Shown one piece after another: positions 1-8,237 of a DNA stretch of 10,422 nucleotides. Position numbers and translations under genes: made by a program. Origin of the DNA: Dunaliella salina (taxonomy: Eukaryota; Chlorophyta; Chlorophyceae; Chlamydomonadales; Dunaliellaceae); NCBI GenBank assembly GCA_002284615.2, contig MU070077.1, positions 37,181 to 47,602 of the forward strand. Direction: 5' to 3'. The notes below the pieces were generated by a model. The model saw nothing but the letters and a program-made list of their open reading frames with translations, was not told the origin of the DNA and did not search any database. How positions within the stretch are numbered: the stretch's first letter is position 1; each line of letters starts with the position of its first letter.

Positions 1-397
1 GCCCTTTGGCACTGCATATGTGCATGTTCTTGAAAACGATAACTCCTACCTTGTGGGCGTGTAAGTGATGCGCATGTTTAAAACCAATTACTTTTTAAGA
101 GGGTGCGTATTGGTCACATGTGGGTAAGGTATTCTAAAGCATGGGGGGAATGTGCATGATAAGTTGAAAATGTTAGATCCGAGGATTTCCTGGAACAGGA
201 TCAAGGCTTCTAAGCGCCGGCCACCTCAGAATGCGAAAGTCATTGACACCTCTCCAGTAGAAAGGTGGGCAGCAGCAGTAGGAGGCAGAGCCAATAAGTT
301 CCTGCTGCTGGTCGTGAACTCATCCAAAGTTGGAAGAAAGGCAAACAAAGTCTGCCGGCAACAATTTTTTATGCAGTTGCCAGGAGGGTAAAAAAAA
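1..397. other. Left flank, no recognised gene
   Basis: I see no recognisable gene here. A 79-codon open frame on the plus strand (152-391) starts at an ATG and is rich in lysine, arginine and small residues. It has no motif I can name. It ends just before the first repeat copy begins, so it could be the end of an exon, but chance is equally likely. The region ends in two similar A-rich stretches, near 391 and 418, which lead into repeat copy A. Confidence 0.4.
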
Positions 398-890
398 GTG
401 GTGGACACCGGGAGGATAAAAAAAAAAGTATTGTGTGTGTCAAAATTCTCGGCAGGAGGCCCAGAAGGACCACCCACCACGCCTCCCCCCAAATACTGCC
501 CCCCTCCCCACGAAAAGGGTACCAATTTGCTGGTTTTCAAATGCTGCATCCATCTGCATACTTATTGCAATCAAACATTAACTCGGAGCAGAGTTATGGG
601 ACAAAAACTGAGGAGAAGACGCCCATGCAAGCCTGCCTTTCCAGGCATCCAAAACTGGCTTGTTAGTCCATAACCTGCCCTTCTGACTTTACCATGCAAG
701 GTCACATTAAACAATGTCGCTATCATGAAAGTTTGGATTTGTTTGCTGCATGTTTGCCTTCACACCTCCATCAACCTACACCATGGGCATGTGGCATTGA
801 CTCTGATTCATGCACATAAGACCCTCCCCTTTTACCTAATTTGCCCAGAGATGTTGCCAATCGACAGTTCTTGAGCTCAGGAATCGATAC
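398..890 (+). repeat. Repeat family copy A (3' end missing)
   Basis: This is one of several diverged copies of the same unnamed repeat. It aligns collinearly with copy B (reverse strand) and copy C. The anchor CATCTGCATACT lies at 551-562 here, near-identical at 1470-1481 (minus) and identical at 1930-1941. A second anchor starting GAGTTAYGGG lies 40 bp further on in all three copies; the 21 bases at 591-611 are exactly repeated in reverse at 1421-1441. A third anchor, TTGAGCTCAGGAATC at 871-885, lies 316-320 bp from the first in every copy. Similarity stops soon after it, so copy A lacks the 3' portion. No open frame is shared between copies, so the repeat appears non-coding. Confidence 0.75.
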
Positions 891-904
891 ATTTAACTTC
901 GAGT

Positions 905-1620
905 GCCTCCAGGAGCCTGCAAGAAGCTTAACTTTTGGAACTCATTGGTCGATCCAATTAAGAATTATATACTCAGGATCCTGGGATCAAGGGCTATCGA
1001 TTGGTATATATACATATGGGTCCAATACGTATGGGTCCAATCGGAGAAGGTCAGTGGGGGTGGGTGGTTAGGGGGGGTCTAGACTTTTTGGGACCCCCCC
1101 TCCAGAATTTCATGGGCCACTTCTACAGAATCCTAAAGACACCATTGGATTCCTGAGCTCAAGAACTGTCAGTTGGCACCCTCTTTGGGTAAATTGAGGA
1201 AAAGAGGGGGTCTGTGTGCATGGCTGGGAGTCAGTGCCATGCGCGCAAGGGTAAAGGCGGCAGGGGGTGTAGAGGCGAACATGCGGCAAACCAATTAAAA
1301 CTTCCAGGATAGTGACAATGAATGATGTGATTATGCATGGTGAAGTCAGGAGGGCAGTTAGTGCACTTGCAAGCCAGTTGTGGGTGCCTGGAAGGACAGG
1401 TATGCATGGGCGTCAGCTGCTCAGTTTTTGTCCCATAACTCTTCTGCAACTCACTTTTCCAGTATGGTGATTATGCAGATGGATAGCTATTTCAAAAAAG
1501 CAGATTGATACCCTTTTTGTCCAGGTAGGATTACTGCATTGGGGGTTTTGGGGTGGGCGGGTGGGTCAGGGGGTCCCACCCAATTTTTGGGAATGGTGTA
1601 CACTACTTTTTTTTTAGGCT
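905..1620 (-). repeat. Repeat family copy B (inverted)
   Basis: This inverted copy of the same family reads from about 1620 down to about 905. It is nearly full length and contains every anchor: 1470-1481, 1421-1441 and 1148-1162. It also has the C-rich 3' module with CCCAAAAAGTC near 1083-1096, followed by a run matching 'ATTGGACCCATA' and the end motif 'AAAAGTTAAGCTT'. A small tandem duplication of ATGGGTCCAAT occurs at about 1015-1040. The outer limits are judged from where similarity to copies C and D fades. I found no target-site duplication or terminal inverted repeat that would name the class. Confidence 0.72.
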
Positions 1621-1631
1621 CCTGGTGTCTC

Positions 1632-1806
1632 AGAAAAATTCTGGAGGGGGGGTCCTAAAAAGTCCAAACCCACCCACCACCCACCCTCTCCGATTGGACC
1701 CATACATGTATCAATCGAATCCTCTCATTCTCAGGATTCCGAATATATATTTTTAATTCGGATTGACACATGACGTACAAAAGTTATGCAAGCTGGTGCC
1801 TCCTGT
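1632..1806 (+). repeat. Repeat family fragment D (3' module only)
   Basis: Only the 3' module of the repeat is present. It begins with 'AATTCTGGAGGGGGGGTCC', continues through 'AAAAAGTCC' and 'CCGATTGGACCCATAC', and ends with 'CAAAAGTTATGC' and 'GCCTCCTGTGGAC'. It is a reverse complement of 905-1130, so these two stretches form inverted arms around most of copy B. It abuts copy C head to tail, since the end motif runs directly into the start of C. Confidence 0.65.
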
Positions 1807-2475
1807 GGACACCATAACAACATTCTGGGCGGGACCCCCCTGGCGCACCCACCACACCCCAAACCCCCCTTACAGTGCCCCTATCCAGACAAAAAAGGTA
1901 ATAAACATGCTCCTTTTCGAATTTCCGTCCATCTGCATACTAATTGCAATAAAACATGGAGTTGGAGCAGAGTTACGGGGCAAAACTCCAGGGCCTGAGG
2001 AGCGGATGCCCATGCATACCTGGCCTTCCAGAGCCCACAACGCGCTCGCAAGTCCACAAAGTGTCTTTCTGACTGCACCACGCAACAACACATCATACGT
2101 TGTTCCTATCCTGCAAGTTTGAATTGGGTTGCTGCGTTTTTGCCTCCACACCCCCTGCAGCCAACACCCATGCGCATGTGGCACTGACTCAAGCACAGAC
2201 CCCCCCTTTGACCCGATACGCCCAGAGGGCGTCAATCGACAGCTCTTGAGCCCAGGAATCCGTTGATGTGTTCAAAATTTTGTGAAAGTGGCTCAGAGGA
2301 ACTCTGGAGGGGTGTCCCCAAAAAGTCCAAAACCCCCTCAACCACCCCCTCGGATCGGCCCCATATGTATACCAATCAATAGCTTTTGATTTCAGGATTT
2401 TGGATCCAAACACGTAGTTTTTAAAAGGATGACGCCTTCAGTGTCAAAAGTTATGCTTTCTGGGGCCTCCTGCAG
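1806..2475 (+). repeat. Repeat family copy C (most complete plus-strand copy)
   Basis: This copy is collinear with copy A through all three anchors (1930-1941, about 1970, and 2246-2260) and then continues into the 3' module that A lacks. The module has 'CCCCAAAAAGTCC' near 2317, the 'CCCCATATGTATACC' run near 2360, and the terminal 'CAAAAGTTATGC' and 'GGCCTCCTGCAG' near 2445-2475. The length of about 670 bp is my best estimate of the unit size. Both strands have open frames of 60-121 codons here, but these are not conserved between copies. Confidence 0.7.
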
Positions 2476-2612
2476 CTGCACTTAATACCTCAGTTGCAGG
2501 GCAAATTTAATTGCTCTGATAGGGATATGCTGAGGACCACAGATTCAGTATTGAGGCAGATTCAAAGCAATAACCACAGGGAAAAACATATTTGAGGGGT
2601 TGCAGATGATTA

Positions 2613-2855
2613 CCTTCATGTGGTATGGCAAGGCGGGGAGCCAATGTGGTTTTCCGGCAAAAATGTGCGCAAGTTTTCTGATTTTCGATTTTCCTTTGGA
2701 AATAGAGATGGAACTCCTGCCCGCGAGGCCACCTCCCCTCCATTTGACGCGCTGCAGTGACACAGCAATGACCCTGGTATTTTGCATGCCCAGGCCTGCT
2801 GGGCGGGATGGGCGGACGGGCCATCTTTTTGCGTTGACCATTTCCAGTGCAAGCT
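2613..2855 (-). repeat. Long inverted repeat, left arm
   Basis: The reverse complement of this 243-bp arm matches 2931-3172 across its whole length. In the central 221 bases, aligned by eye, there are 27 mismatches and no gaps, or about 88% identity. The two arms are separated by 75 bp. The arm contains an open reading frame (minus strand, starting at the ATG complementary to 2839-2841) whose counterpart exists in the other arm. Together the arms would form a very long hairpin in a transcript or in single-stranded DNA. Confidence 0.9.
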
Positions 2856-2930
2856 AGTGGCGACATTGGTCAAGTATACGTTGTTATTTATATACATGTT
2901 ATGTTCATCATGCCTAGGCTGCGTCTGTTC
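2856..2930. other. Spacer of the long inverted repeat
   Basis: This 75-bp A+T-rich spacer lies between the two arms. It has no internal symmetry I can see. It would form the loop if the arms paired. Confidence 0.85.
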
Positions 2931-3172
2931 AGCTTGCACTGGATATGGTCAACGCAAAAAGGTGGCCCATCCTCCCATCCCATCCCGCAGGCCTGGGCAT
3001 GCAGAACACCAGGGTCATTGCTGTGTCACTGCAACGCGTCAAATGGAGAGGAAGTGGCTTTGAGGGCAGAAGTTCCAATTCCATTTCCAAACGAAAATCG
3101 AGAACCGGAAAACTTGCGCACTTTTTCGCCCGAAAACCACATTGGCTCCCCCCTTTGCCATAACACTCAAGG
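2931..3172 (+). repeat. Long inverted repeat, right arm
   Basis: This is the right arm of the hairpin described at 2613-2855. Similarity starts at AGCTTGCACTGGA and ends at about CTCAAGG (3172). The plus-strand frame from the ATG at 2945 stays open through the arm and encodes a peptide clearly related to the minus-strand peptide of the left arm. Of the codons that differ by eye, about 9 are synonymous and 14 are not. This gives no strong sign of protein-level selection. Confidence 0.9.
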
Positions 3173-3652
3173 ACTCCGTAGACTTCAAATTGAGAGGGGC
3201 AAAATTCAGGCAGAAATCACAGGAGAATAACAAATTGGGGTGTGCGGAATTTCATCAATACGGTACAATAAAGGATCAAAAGGCTGTCCTCAGCAGAAAT
3301 GTGAAAGCATGGCATGCATGTTGCTTGGCCGGAGTGCGCCTTGCAAGACGCGCAGCAGGCCTTCCTGTGGGGGCAACAAGTGGAATGCAAGCTCATGTGC
3401 ATGTCTGAATGCAAGCCCCACTCAAGAGTCCATTGCATGCCTGTGATGAGTACATGGCAGCGCGTGTTCCAGTGTGGACAGTTGCACATTGATACTCTGT
3501 CCGATCAACCAATTTTCATGCATGCAGTACAATACCACCATGCTTGTGGCTATTTCTCAATGGTAGCCCCCATGCTGACTGCAAAGACATTTAAGAACAC
3601 GTCAAAACACGGAGGGAAGCGAAGAGAGAGCGTCAAGAACCCTCTCTCTTAC
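3173..3652. other. Intergenic stretch, nothing recognised
   Basis: I recognise no gene. A plus-strand open frame of 123 codons (3314-3685) is rich in Cys, His and Met and lacks any known motif. The minus strand is also open for 90 codons over part of the same bases (3217-3489). This suggests low local stop density rather than coding. The segment from 3640 to 3680 is pyrimidine-rich, with two copies of CTCTCTCTTACT or a close variant. Confidence 0.4.
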
Positions 3653-4522
3653 TTACTCCCATTTACTCTCTCTTACTCGAGTTGACCTGGCACCCGATCC
3701 TAAGGAGGCAACGATGAAGAATGAAAAATCCCAACGCAGCCCGCATTCCCAGGGACGTGACCCGTGCGTTTGCTTGGTCTTGGTTAGACCCAGTAATGCG
3801 CATCGTAGCGAGGGAGAACTGATTACATGGTGACACACACGAGGCACACTGCACTGCGGTGTCAAGACTCCCCGGAGGTTCCCCATCTGAACACACACCT
3901 GCATGAAAGGCGACTTGGCTCCCCCGGGCATGGATAGATGTCTGCGTCGGCCGTAAGTTGGATGCGTGCGTGACCCTGTCTGATGTAGGTCGACAGACAA
4001 GCGGCTGCGAAGAAGGGGAGGACTGGGAGGATGCTGCATTGGCTCCTGGATTGTGGAATAAGTCCAGCTGACGCACTTTCTCTCCCAGCTGGAACGTCTT
4101 CCAACTTTACTGCTGGAGGGGATGCACCCGTCGTGGTCGTCCATCTCAAGCGCCATGGAAAAACAGAGAGTGCACTCGAGCTCACACGTAAAAGAAACCT
4201 TGTGCGGATACAGATCTGTGCGGATACACTTTTCACGGTTCTGGACACACGGCAAATACCGAGAAGTCGCATGGGATTGATAGTTCTGAAATTTCAAAAA
4301 AAGATTGTTTGAGATGAACAGGAATTTTGAATTGTTACACCCGAGTACAGCCTCCGGGCCTCGTGTGCAAGGCACACAGGCAGAGGTGGGACACAAGAAG
4401 GTGTTTGTGGGTTTATTCTGGTGTTTGTGAGTTAATTCTGGTACCGACAACAACCTGTGCAGCTTGCTGTGCAAGTGCACAAAACAGACAGCAGCACTAC
4501 AGTGAGTTCCCGGCAATTTCAT
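3653..4522 (-). CDS. Unrecognised 289-codon open reading frame
   Basis: This is the longest uninterrupted frame in the window, opening at the ATG complementary to 4520-4522. I do not recognise the product. The predicted protein is rich in Ser, Cys, Arg, Pro and His. It has no obvious domain, signal peptide or long membrane segment, and no internal repeat. Two other minus-strand frames in the same bases are also open for about 136 codons (3663-4076 and 3862-4272), which points to a local lack of stop triplets rather than selection on one frame. Alternatives are an exon of an unknown gene or chance. A random frame this long is uncommon in 10 kb, so it is listed with low confidence. No promoter or convincing splice sites were identified. 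Confidence 0.22.
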   Translation of the reverse strand: MKLPGTHCSAAVCFVHLHSKLHRLLSVPELTHKHQNKPTNTFLCPTSACVPCTRGPEAVLGCNNSKFLFISNNLFLKFQNYQSHATSRYLPCVQNREKCIRTDLYPHKVSFTCELECTLCFSMALEMDDHDGCIPSSSKVGRRSSWERKCVSWTYSTIQEPMQHPPSPPLLRSRLSVDLHQTGSRTHPTYGRRRHLSMPGGAKSPFMQVCVQMGNLRGVLTPQCSVPRVCHHVISSPSLRCALLGLTKTKQTHGSRPWECGLRWDFSFFIVASLGSGARSTRVRESKWE

Positions 4523-4686
4523 AAGGTAAGGTGAGGTAAAGTTACATCGCTATATCTGCCTACAAGGGCAGCTGAGCGGAAACACAGAGGCCTGTAACCA
4601 GACCAGTCTGAAAAAGAAAGCTGAGTTCGGAAGTGTCATGACACTTGATCAACTGCTGAGAGAACATGTGCTCGTAAGCCAAATGT
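4523..4686. other. Spacer before the telomere-like tract
   Basis: I see no gene or repeat here. The bases GGTAAGGTGAGGTAAAG at 4525-4541 contain splice-donor-like GTAAG and GTGAG triplets, but no exon can be supported. Confidence 0.35.
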
Positions 4687-4908
4687 TAATTGTCCGAGTT
4701 GAGTTCGTCATGTGACCTTGAGTTTAGGGTCTGTGTGCCCCTCTTTTAGGGGTCCGCGTGCCCCTCATTTAGGATATATCTATATAGGGTAGGTTTAGGA
4801 TAGGGTTAGGTTTTTTTAGGGTTAGGTTAGGGTAGGTTAGGGTTAGGTTTAGGGGCAGTTGCGGGCTGAGTTTAGGGCCCATGTGACCCTGAGTAACCCG
4901 GACAATTA
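4687..4908. repeat. Telomere-like tract bounded by a 14-bp inverted repeat
   Basis: The core (4785-4855) is made of degenerate TTAGGG, TTTAGGG and TTAGG units on the plus strand. On its left are two imperfect copies of a unit of about 21 bp, TTTAGGG then a GYGTGCCCCTC tail (4723-4743 and 4745-4766). The whole is bounded by TAATTGTCCGAGTT (4687-4700) and its inverted partner (4895-4908), which match at 13 of 14 positions. Just inside both ends sits CATGTGACC. TTTAGGG is the common plant and green-algal telomere repeat. The degeneracy indicates an internal relic, not a chromosome end. Confidence 0.7.
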
Positions 4909-4911
4909 CCT

Positions 4912-6236
4912 TTAGGCGCTCAGAATACCACAAAAATGTGGAGGTTCTCCTGGTACCAGCACAACTGATGAATTGGCACAAAGGTCTTGAAAGGAAAGCT
5001 CATGATATGTTTGACTCGAGACTCTAGACATCCAGATACCAAGTGCAGGAGAGATGGTCAAGGCCCTGAAAATCTTGGTGTAAACTCAAATGCAGGTAAT
5101 TTTATAAGTTAATCAATCGTTCGGCCCAAAACCAAGCCGTACAAAGTTGGAAAACGGTTCCTACGATTCATTTGGAAGTAGCATGACTTTCAGGGAAATG
5201 GCCCAGCGGTAGCAGAAGAAGGACAGCAAGAGATGAGCAACTGCTGGTGATGCACCATTGGCCACTGGCCCCATGGGCTGCAGCCTGCAGCATGAGCCAT
5301 GAAAGCAGTAAAATAGCCATCAAGCTCATGCCAGCCAGCACGAAGGGGATGTGGGATTCACGTCCATACGTAAATTAGGTCTAATTGAACATGAGCCAAC
5401 CAAGGGCACTTGCTGGGCATGAAAAGCTCTGCCAAGACCACAGCTACAGGCAACCTGTGCGAAAGATGACCTCCCAGCGGCCTGTTCACTGCTGGGACGG
5501 AATGCCCTTTGCAACCCAAAAGGTTACAAGAGGTTACAAGCTTGTCTTAAGAGAGAAGGGGGCCAACAGTCAACACGCGCAACCGCAAGGCCATAATTTA
5601 ATAAAGCAATTATGAAAGGGTCCGAAGCTAGTGAAAAAATGTTGAACATAAAAAGGAAATTTGCAATGCAGCATGCAAGGAAAAGTTGTAATTTGACCAG
5701 GCCCAGCAATTGCTTGCAAGCAGTGAAAAATGAGCAAGGGAGGGAGTAAGATTCAAGGATGAAAACAATTTGTAAGTTGTGGATGCCTCCAGAGAAAGTC
5801 GTAGCGCACGACAGAACCTGCTTTCTGTCAGCAATCAGGGGCTTCAAAAAATCATTCCCTCACCCAAAACATGATAGGAATGATCATGAGTGTATGCAGA
5901 AAGTTTCTTCCTACCAATAAAACAGGGGATTGTCAATTCAGGTTTGACATAAGGAAGTTTTACCCCATCTACTGACGCGTGGAGCAGTTGCGCCTATGCC
6001 TTTTGACTGCGCTGACCAGGCAGGGGTTGTATGGAATGTGGCCAGGAGTGTGGGTGATTGCCTCCCCTTCTGCTTAGGCATCCTCCCGGGCCTTGACATG
6101 CGCAGCGAGGGCGCTGCACGGCCTCGGCTTGATGGTACATGTCCTTGAAGGCGAGTGGGCTCGGAGTCTTCTTGGTAGGCTAGTGGTTTCCAGTTGCCAA
6201 ATTGATTCCAAGAAAGCCATTTGCCTTTTTGGTTGT

Positions 6237-6240
<4 letters not shown>
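4912..6240. other. Intergenic stretch, nothing recognised
   Basis: I recognise no gene here. Short open frames occur on both strands. One is a hydrophobic 107-codon minus-strand frame at 5524-5847 and another a 76-codon plus-strand frame at 5385-5615, but none has a motif. A 10-bp direct repeat, AGGTTACAAG, occurs twice in tandem at about 5520-5540. Confidence 0.4.

Positions 6241-6310
<70 letters not shown>
6241..6310 (+). repeat. (CA)35 microsatellite
   Basis: This is a perfect, uninterrupted run of 35 CA dinucleotides, flanked by AAAA on the left and AAAAATGCC on the right. The translated poly-Thr-His (plus) and poly-Cys-Val (minus) frames across it are artefacts. Perfect runs of this length are usually polymorphic within a species, and the assembled length may not be exact. 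Confidence 0.99.
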
Positions 6311-6315
<5 letters not shown>

Positions 6316-6924
6316 GCCACGTCATCCATTAAAAAAAGCAGCAGTTTCTGTCCACACAACTAACTCACAAAACCAGGCCACAGGAAAATTATAGCAATAA
6401 TACATAATTATTTTAGAGGAATGCTGCACTCAGCAGCGGCCTCTGATGACCTGAGATTCAAGGTTCACACTGCTCATATTCATCGGTCAGGCTCTGGCAA
6501 GCCCGCCAGAAATTTAGGGCAAAGAATTGTCTAACAACACTGTGCAAGGGGACAAATGTATTATTTGTCCACCTCCCCATCATAATTCAGGCACAAGAAG
6601 TCAGACAGCAGCAATCCCACACACAAGGTTTACAAGATTTACAAGGGAACATAACGAAAAGAAAAGAAAACTACGTAGGCAGAGAAACTCTCCCTACATT
6701 AAGGAAGAGGAGACACATAGGCTCAAAAAAGAGTTGTGTGCCCGGGCCCGGGGGCCCCCTCTACCACAAGGTATGAACTAACTGGTATCGCTGCGCTGGG
6801 GGAACGATCGGCGGACATGAGACCAACAAAAAAGTGCACTTGATATAGTTGGCATAGAATCCACCATTGGACCTTCATTGAATCATATGTCGTTGGCCCC
6901 CCAAAGTGCAGCGATGCCTAGGCC
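6311..6924. other. Intergenic stretch with GC-rich palindromes
   Basis: No recognised gene is present. An 84-codon plus-strand frame (6527-6781), basic in its middle, has no motif. At 6741-6759 two palindromes overlap: CCCGGGCCCGGG and GGGGGCCCCC. GGAACGATCGG at 6801-6811 is the reverse complement of 7476-7486 in the LINE 3' region, and the bases after it show loose similarity to that region read from the other strand. This may be an old inverted fragment of the same 3' end. Confidence 0.4.
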
Positions 6925-7330
6925 CTGATTACATAGACACTACATTGAACATATTAGAAAGGTTTTCAGCACGTCAAATGCTGCTCACTCAGGTCACACG
7001 AAAAAGTTCCACCCGCAAGATGCGTATCTACCTACGCTCTAATTACATAGACACTACATTGAACATATAAGAAAGGTTTCCAGCACGTCAAATGCCGCGT
7101 CTGAGATGACGCGTTTGGAGCCCATGCGCATCTACCTACGCTCTGATTACATAGACATTACACTGAACAAGTTAGAAAGGGTTCCAGCACGTCAAATGCC
7201 GCGTCTGAGATGACGCGTTTGGAGCCCATGCGCATCTACCTACGCTCTGATTACGTAAACATTAAACTGAACAAGTTAGAAAGGGTTCCAGCACTTCAGA
7301 CGCCGCGTTGGAGATGGTGCGTTCTGGAGT
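6925..7330 (-). repeat. 104-bp tandem repeat, about 3.8 units
   Basis: Units begin with CTRATTACRTARACAYTA at 6925, 7039, 7143 and 7247. The spacings are 114, 104 and 104 bp, and the fourth unit is partial. Units 2 and 3 are the most alike, with only a few differences. Both contain the hairpin CGCGTC-TGAGAT-GACGCG (7096-7113 and 7200-7217). The period is not a multiple of three, so this is not a repeated protein. The motif of the first unit around 6970-7000 resembles 7434-7464, next to the LINE stop codon. That supports placing the array in the LINE 3' untranslated region, on the minus strand. Confidence 0.88.
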
Positions 7331-7461
7331 CAGGTGAATCATCCTCTGTAGACTCAGTGGAACCAGACTATACATTACATCAGGAACCGTTCTGCATGCA
7401 TCGATAGTCCTTCGTTCTATGTCAAAAAGTCACGCATGTCAAAGTGCTGTTCACAAAGGTC

Positions 7462-7481
7462 CGATCGGTGGTAACCGATCG
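7462..7481. other. Perfect hairpin just downstream of the LINE stop
   Basis: CGATCGGT (7462-7469), a four-base loop GGTA and ACCGATCG (7474-7481) form a perfect 8-bp stem. It lies 15 bases beyond the ORF2 stop codon on the minus strand. A stem-loop in a LINE 3' untranslated region can be the site its reverse transcriptase recognises; that role is inferred here from position only. Confidence 0.8.
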
Positions 7482-7496
7482 TTCCAAAAGAGAAAG

Positions 7497-8237
7497 CTAA
7501 TGTGGATCTGGAGGGTTACTAGAAGCACCTGGCTCTAGAACCTGGCTGTGGGAAGTATTCTTGTTTTGAATAGCGCGGCGGATGATGACTAGTTTGTGGG
7601 CATATTGAACAGAATGGGCATGAAGTTGTTGCGCAAGCTTCATGGCACGCTGGTGATACAATCCTGGTTGTTTGAATTGCTTCAATGTATGCTCAGTGTA
7701 AATAGTTCCACCTACGCCCAGGAGAATAGGGTGAATTGTAACAGCTTTGGCGTTGATAAGTTTACAAAGATCTGCATGCTGCTGCTTTGCCGCGTTCGAC
7801 TGATGCACTGGCCTTGTGTCTCCACAGAACTTGATTTCTATTAGGTGCACATGGCGTTCATTTGCTTGAAGTTCATGGGGTTGCCTCAAGCGGCTAGTTC
7901 TGGTGGTCCTCAGTGAGGAGCTGCGCAAAGCATGATGGGAATGGGTAGGAGAAACACCGTTAGAAGTATGTTTGGCATTAAAAGGGGTGATCAAAACAGC
8001 ATCTGGTCGACTGGAGTTGAGTCTTTCCCTCTCTGGAAGGTTACGAGGGAAGAGGTAAGCAGGTAAAGTTATGTTTGAGGCATGTGAAGGGATTGGAGGT
8101 TGTGTTGGGCAAGCTTAAAGTCGCTTCCTATGTCTGTGTAGACCAGGCCTGCCCCTACAGGGCATTTGCTGAGGGCTTTTGTCATCATTCTGCCTGCAAT
8201 GTTATGGCGCTCAGTTTTCATGTTGGAGATGATGTGG
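7497..8237 (-). pseudogene. LINE ORF2 C-terminal tail
   Basis: The tail is read in two frames. From 8237 to about 8095 it gives NHIISNMKTERHNIAGRM and onward to VYTDIGSDFKLAQHN. After a one-base loss at 8093-8094 it gives SHASNITLP, YLFPRNLPERERLNSSRPDA, then an uninterrupted 165-codon stretch to the stop codon (TAG) at 7497-7499. That last stretch includes RHVHLIEIKFCGDTRP, LLGVGGTIYTEHTLKQF and LHAHSVQYAHKL and ends EPGASSNPPDPH. The EIKFCGDTRP...LLGVGGTIY layout, with an acidic E-x-K, loosely resembles a small nuclease-like fold, but that is speculation. The tail resembles LINE proteins I associate with green algae. The uninterrupted length suggests the copy is not very old. Confidence 0.82.

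Noticed and set aside
1231..1449. 72-codon minus-strand protein inside repeat copy B
   Set aside because: Copies A and C do not keep this frame; similarity is at the DNA level only.
3314..3685. 123-codon plus-strand frame as a gene
   Set aside because: It has no motif, an odd Cys/His/Met-rich composition, and an open antisense frame over part of the same bases.
5197..5270. tRNA gene, because TGGCCCAGCGGT resembles an A box
   Set aside because: No B box or cloverleaf arms follow at the right distance.
5524..5847. Hydrophobic 107-codon minus-strand frame as a membrane protein
   Set aside because: The hydrophobicity follows from the A/T composition read in this frame; there is no motif, and other frames are also open.
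5938..6332. Poly-Cys-Val and poly-Thr-His proteins across the CA run
   Set aside because: They are translations of the microsatellite; the flanking residues have no motif and the frames are open only because the dinucleotide run has no stop.
6925..7330. CRISPR array
   Set aside because: Units are about 104 bp and similar along their whole length, with no unique spacers, and the context is eukaryotic.
7210..7407. A 65-codon repeat-derived protein over the tandem array
   Set aside because: The 104-bp period is not a multiple of three, so successive units would be read in different frames; this is not a coding repeat.
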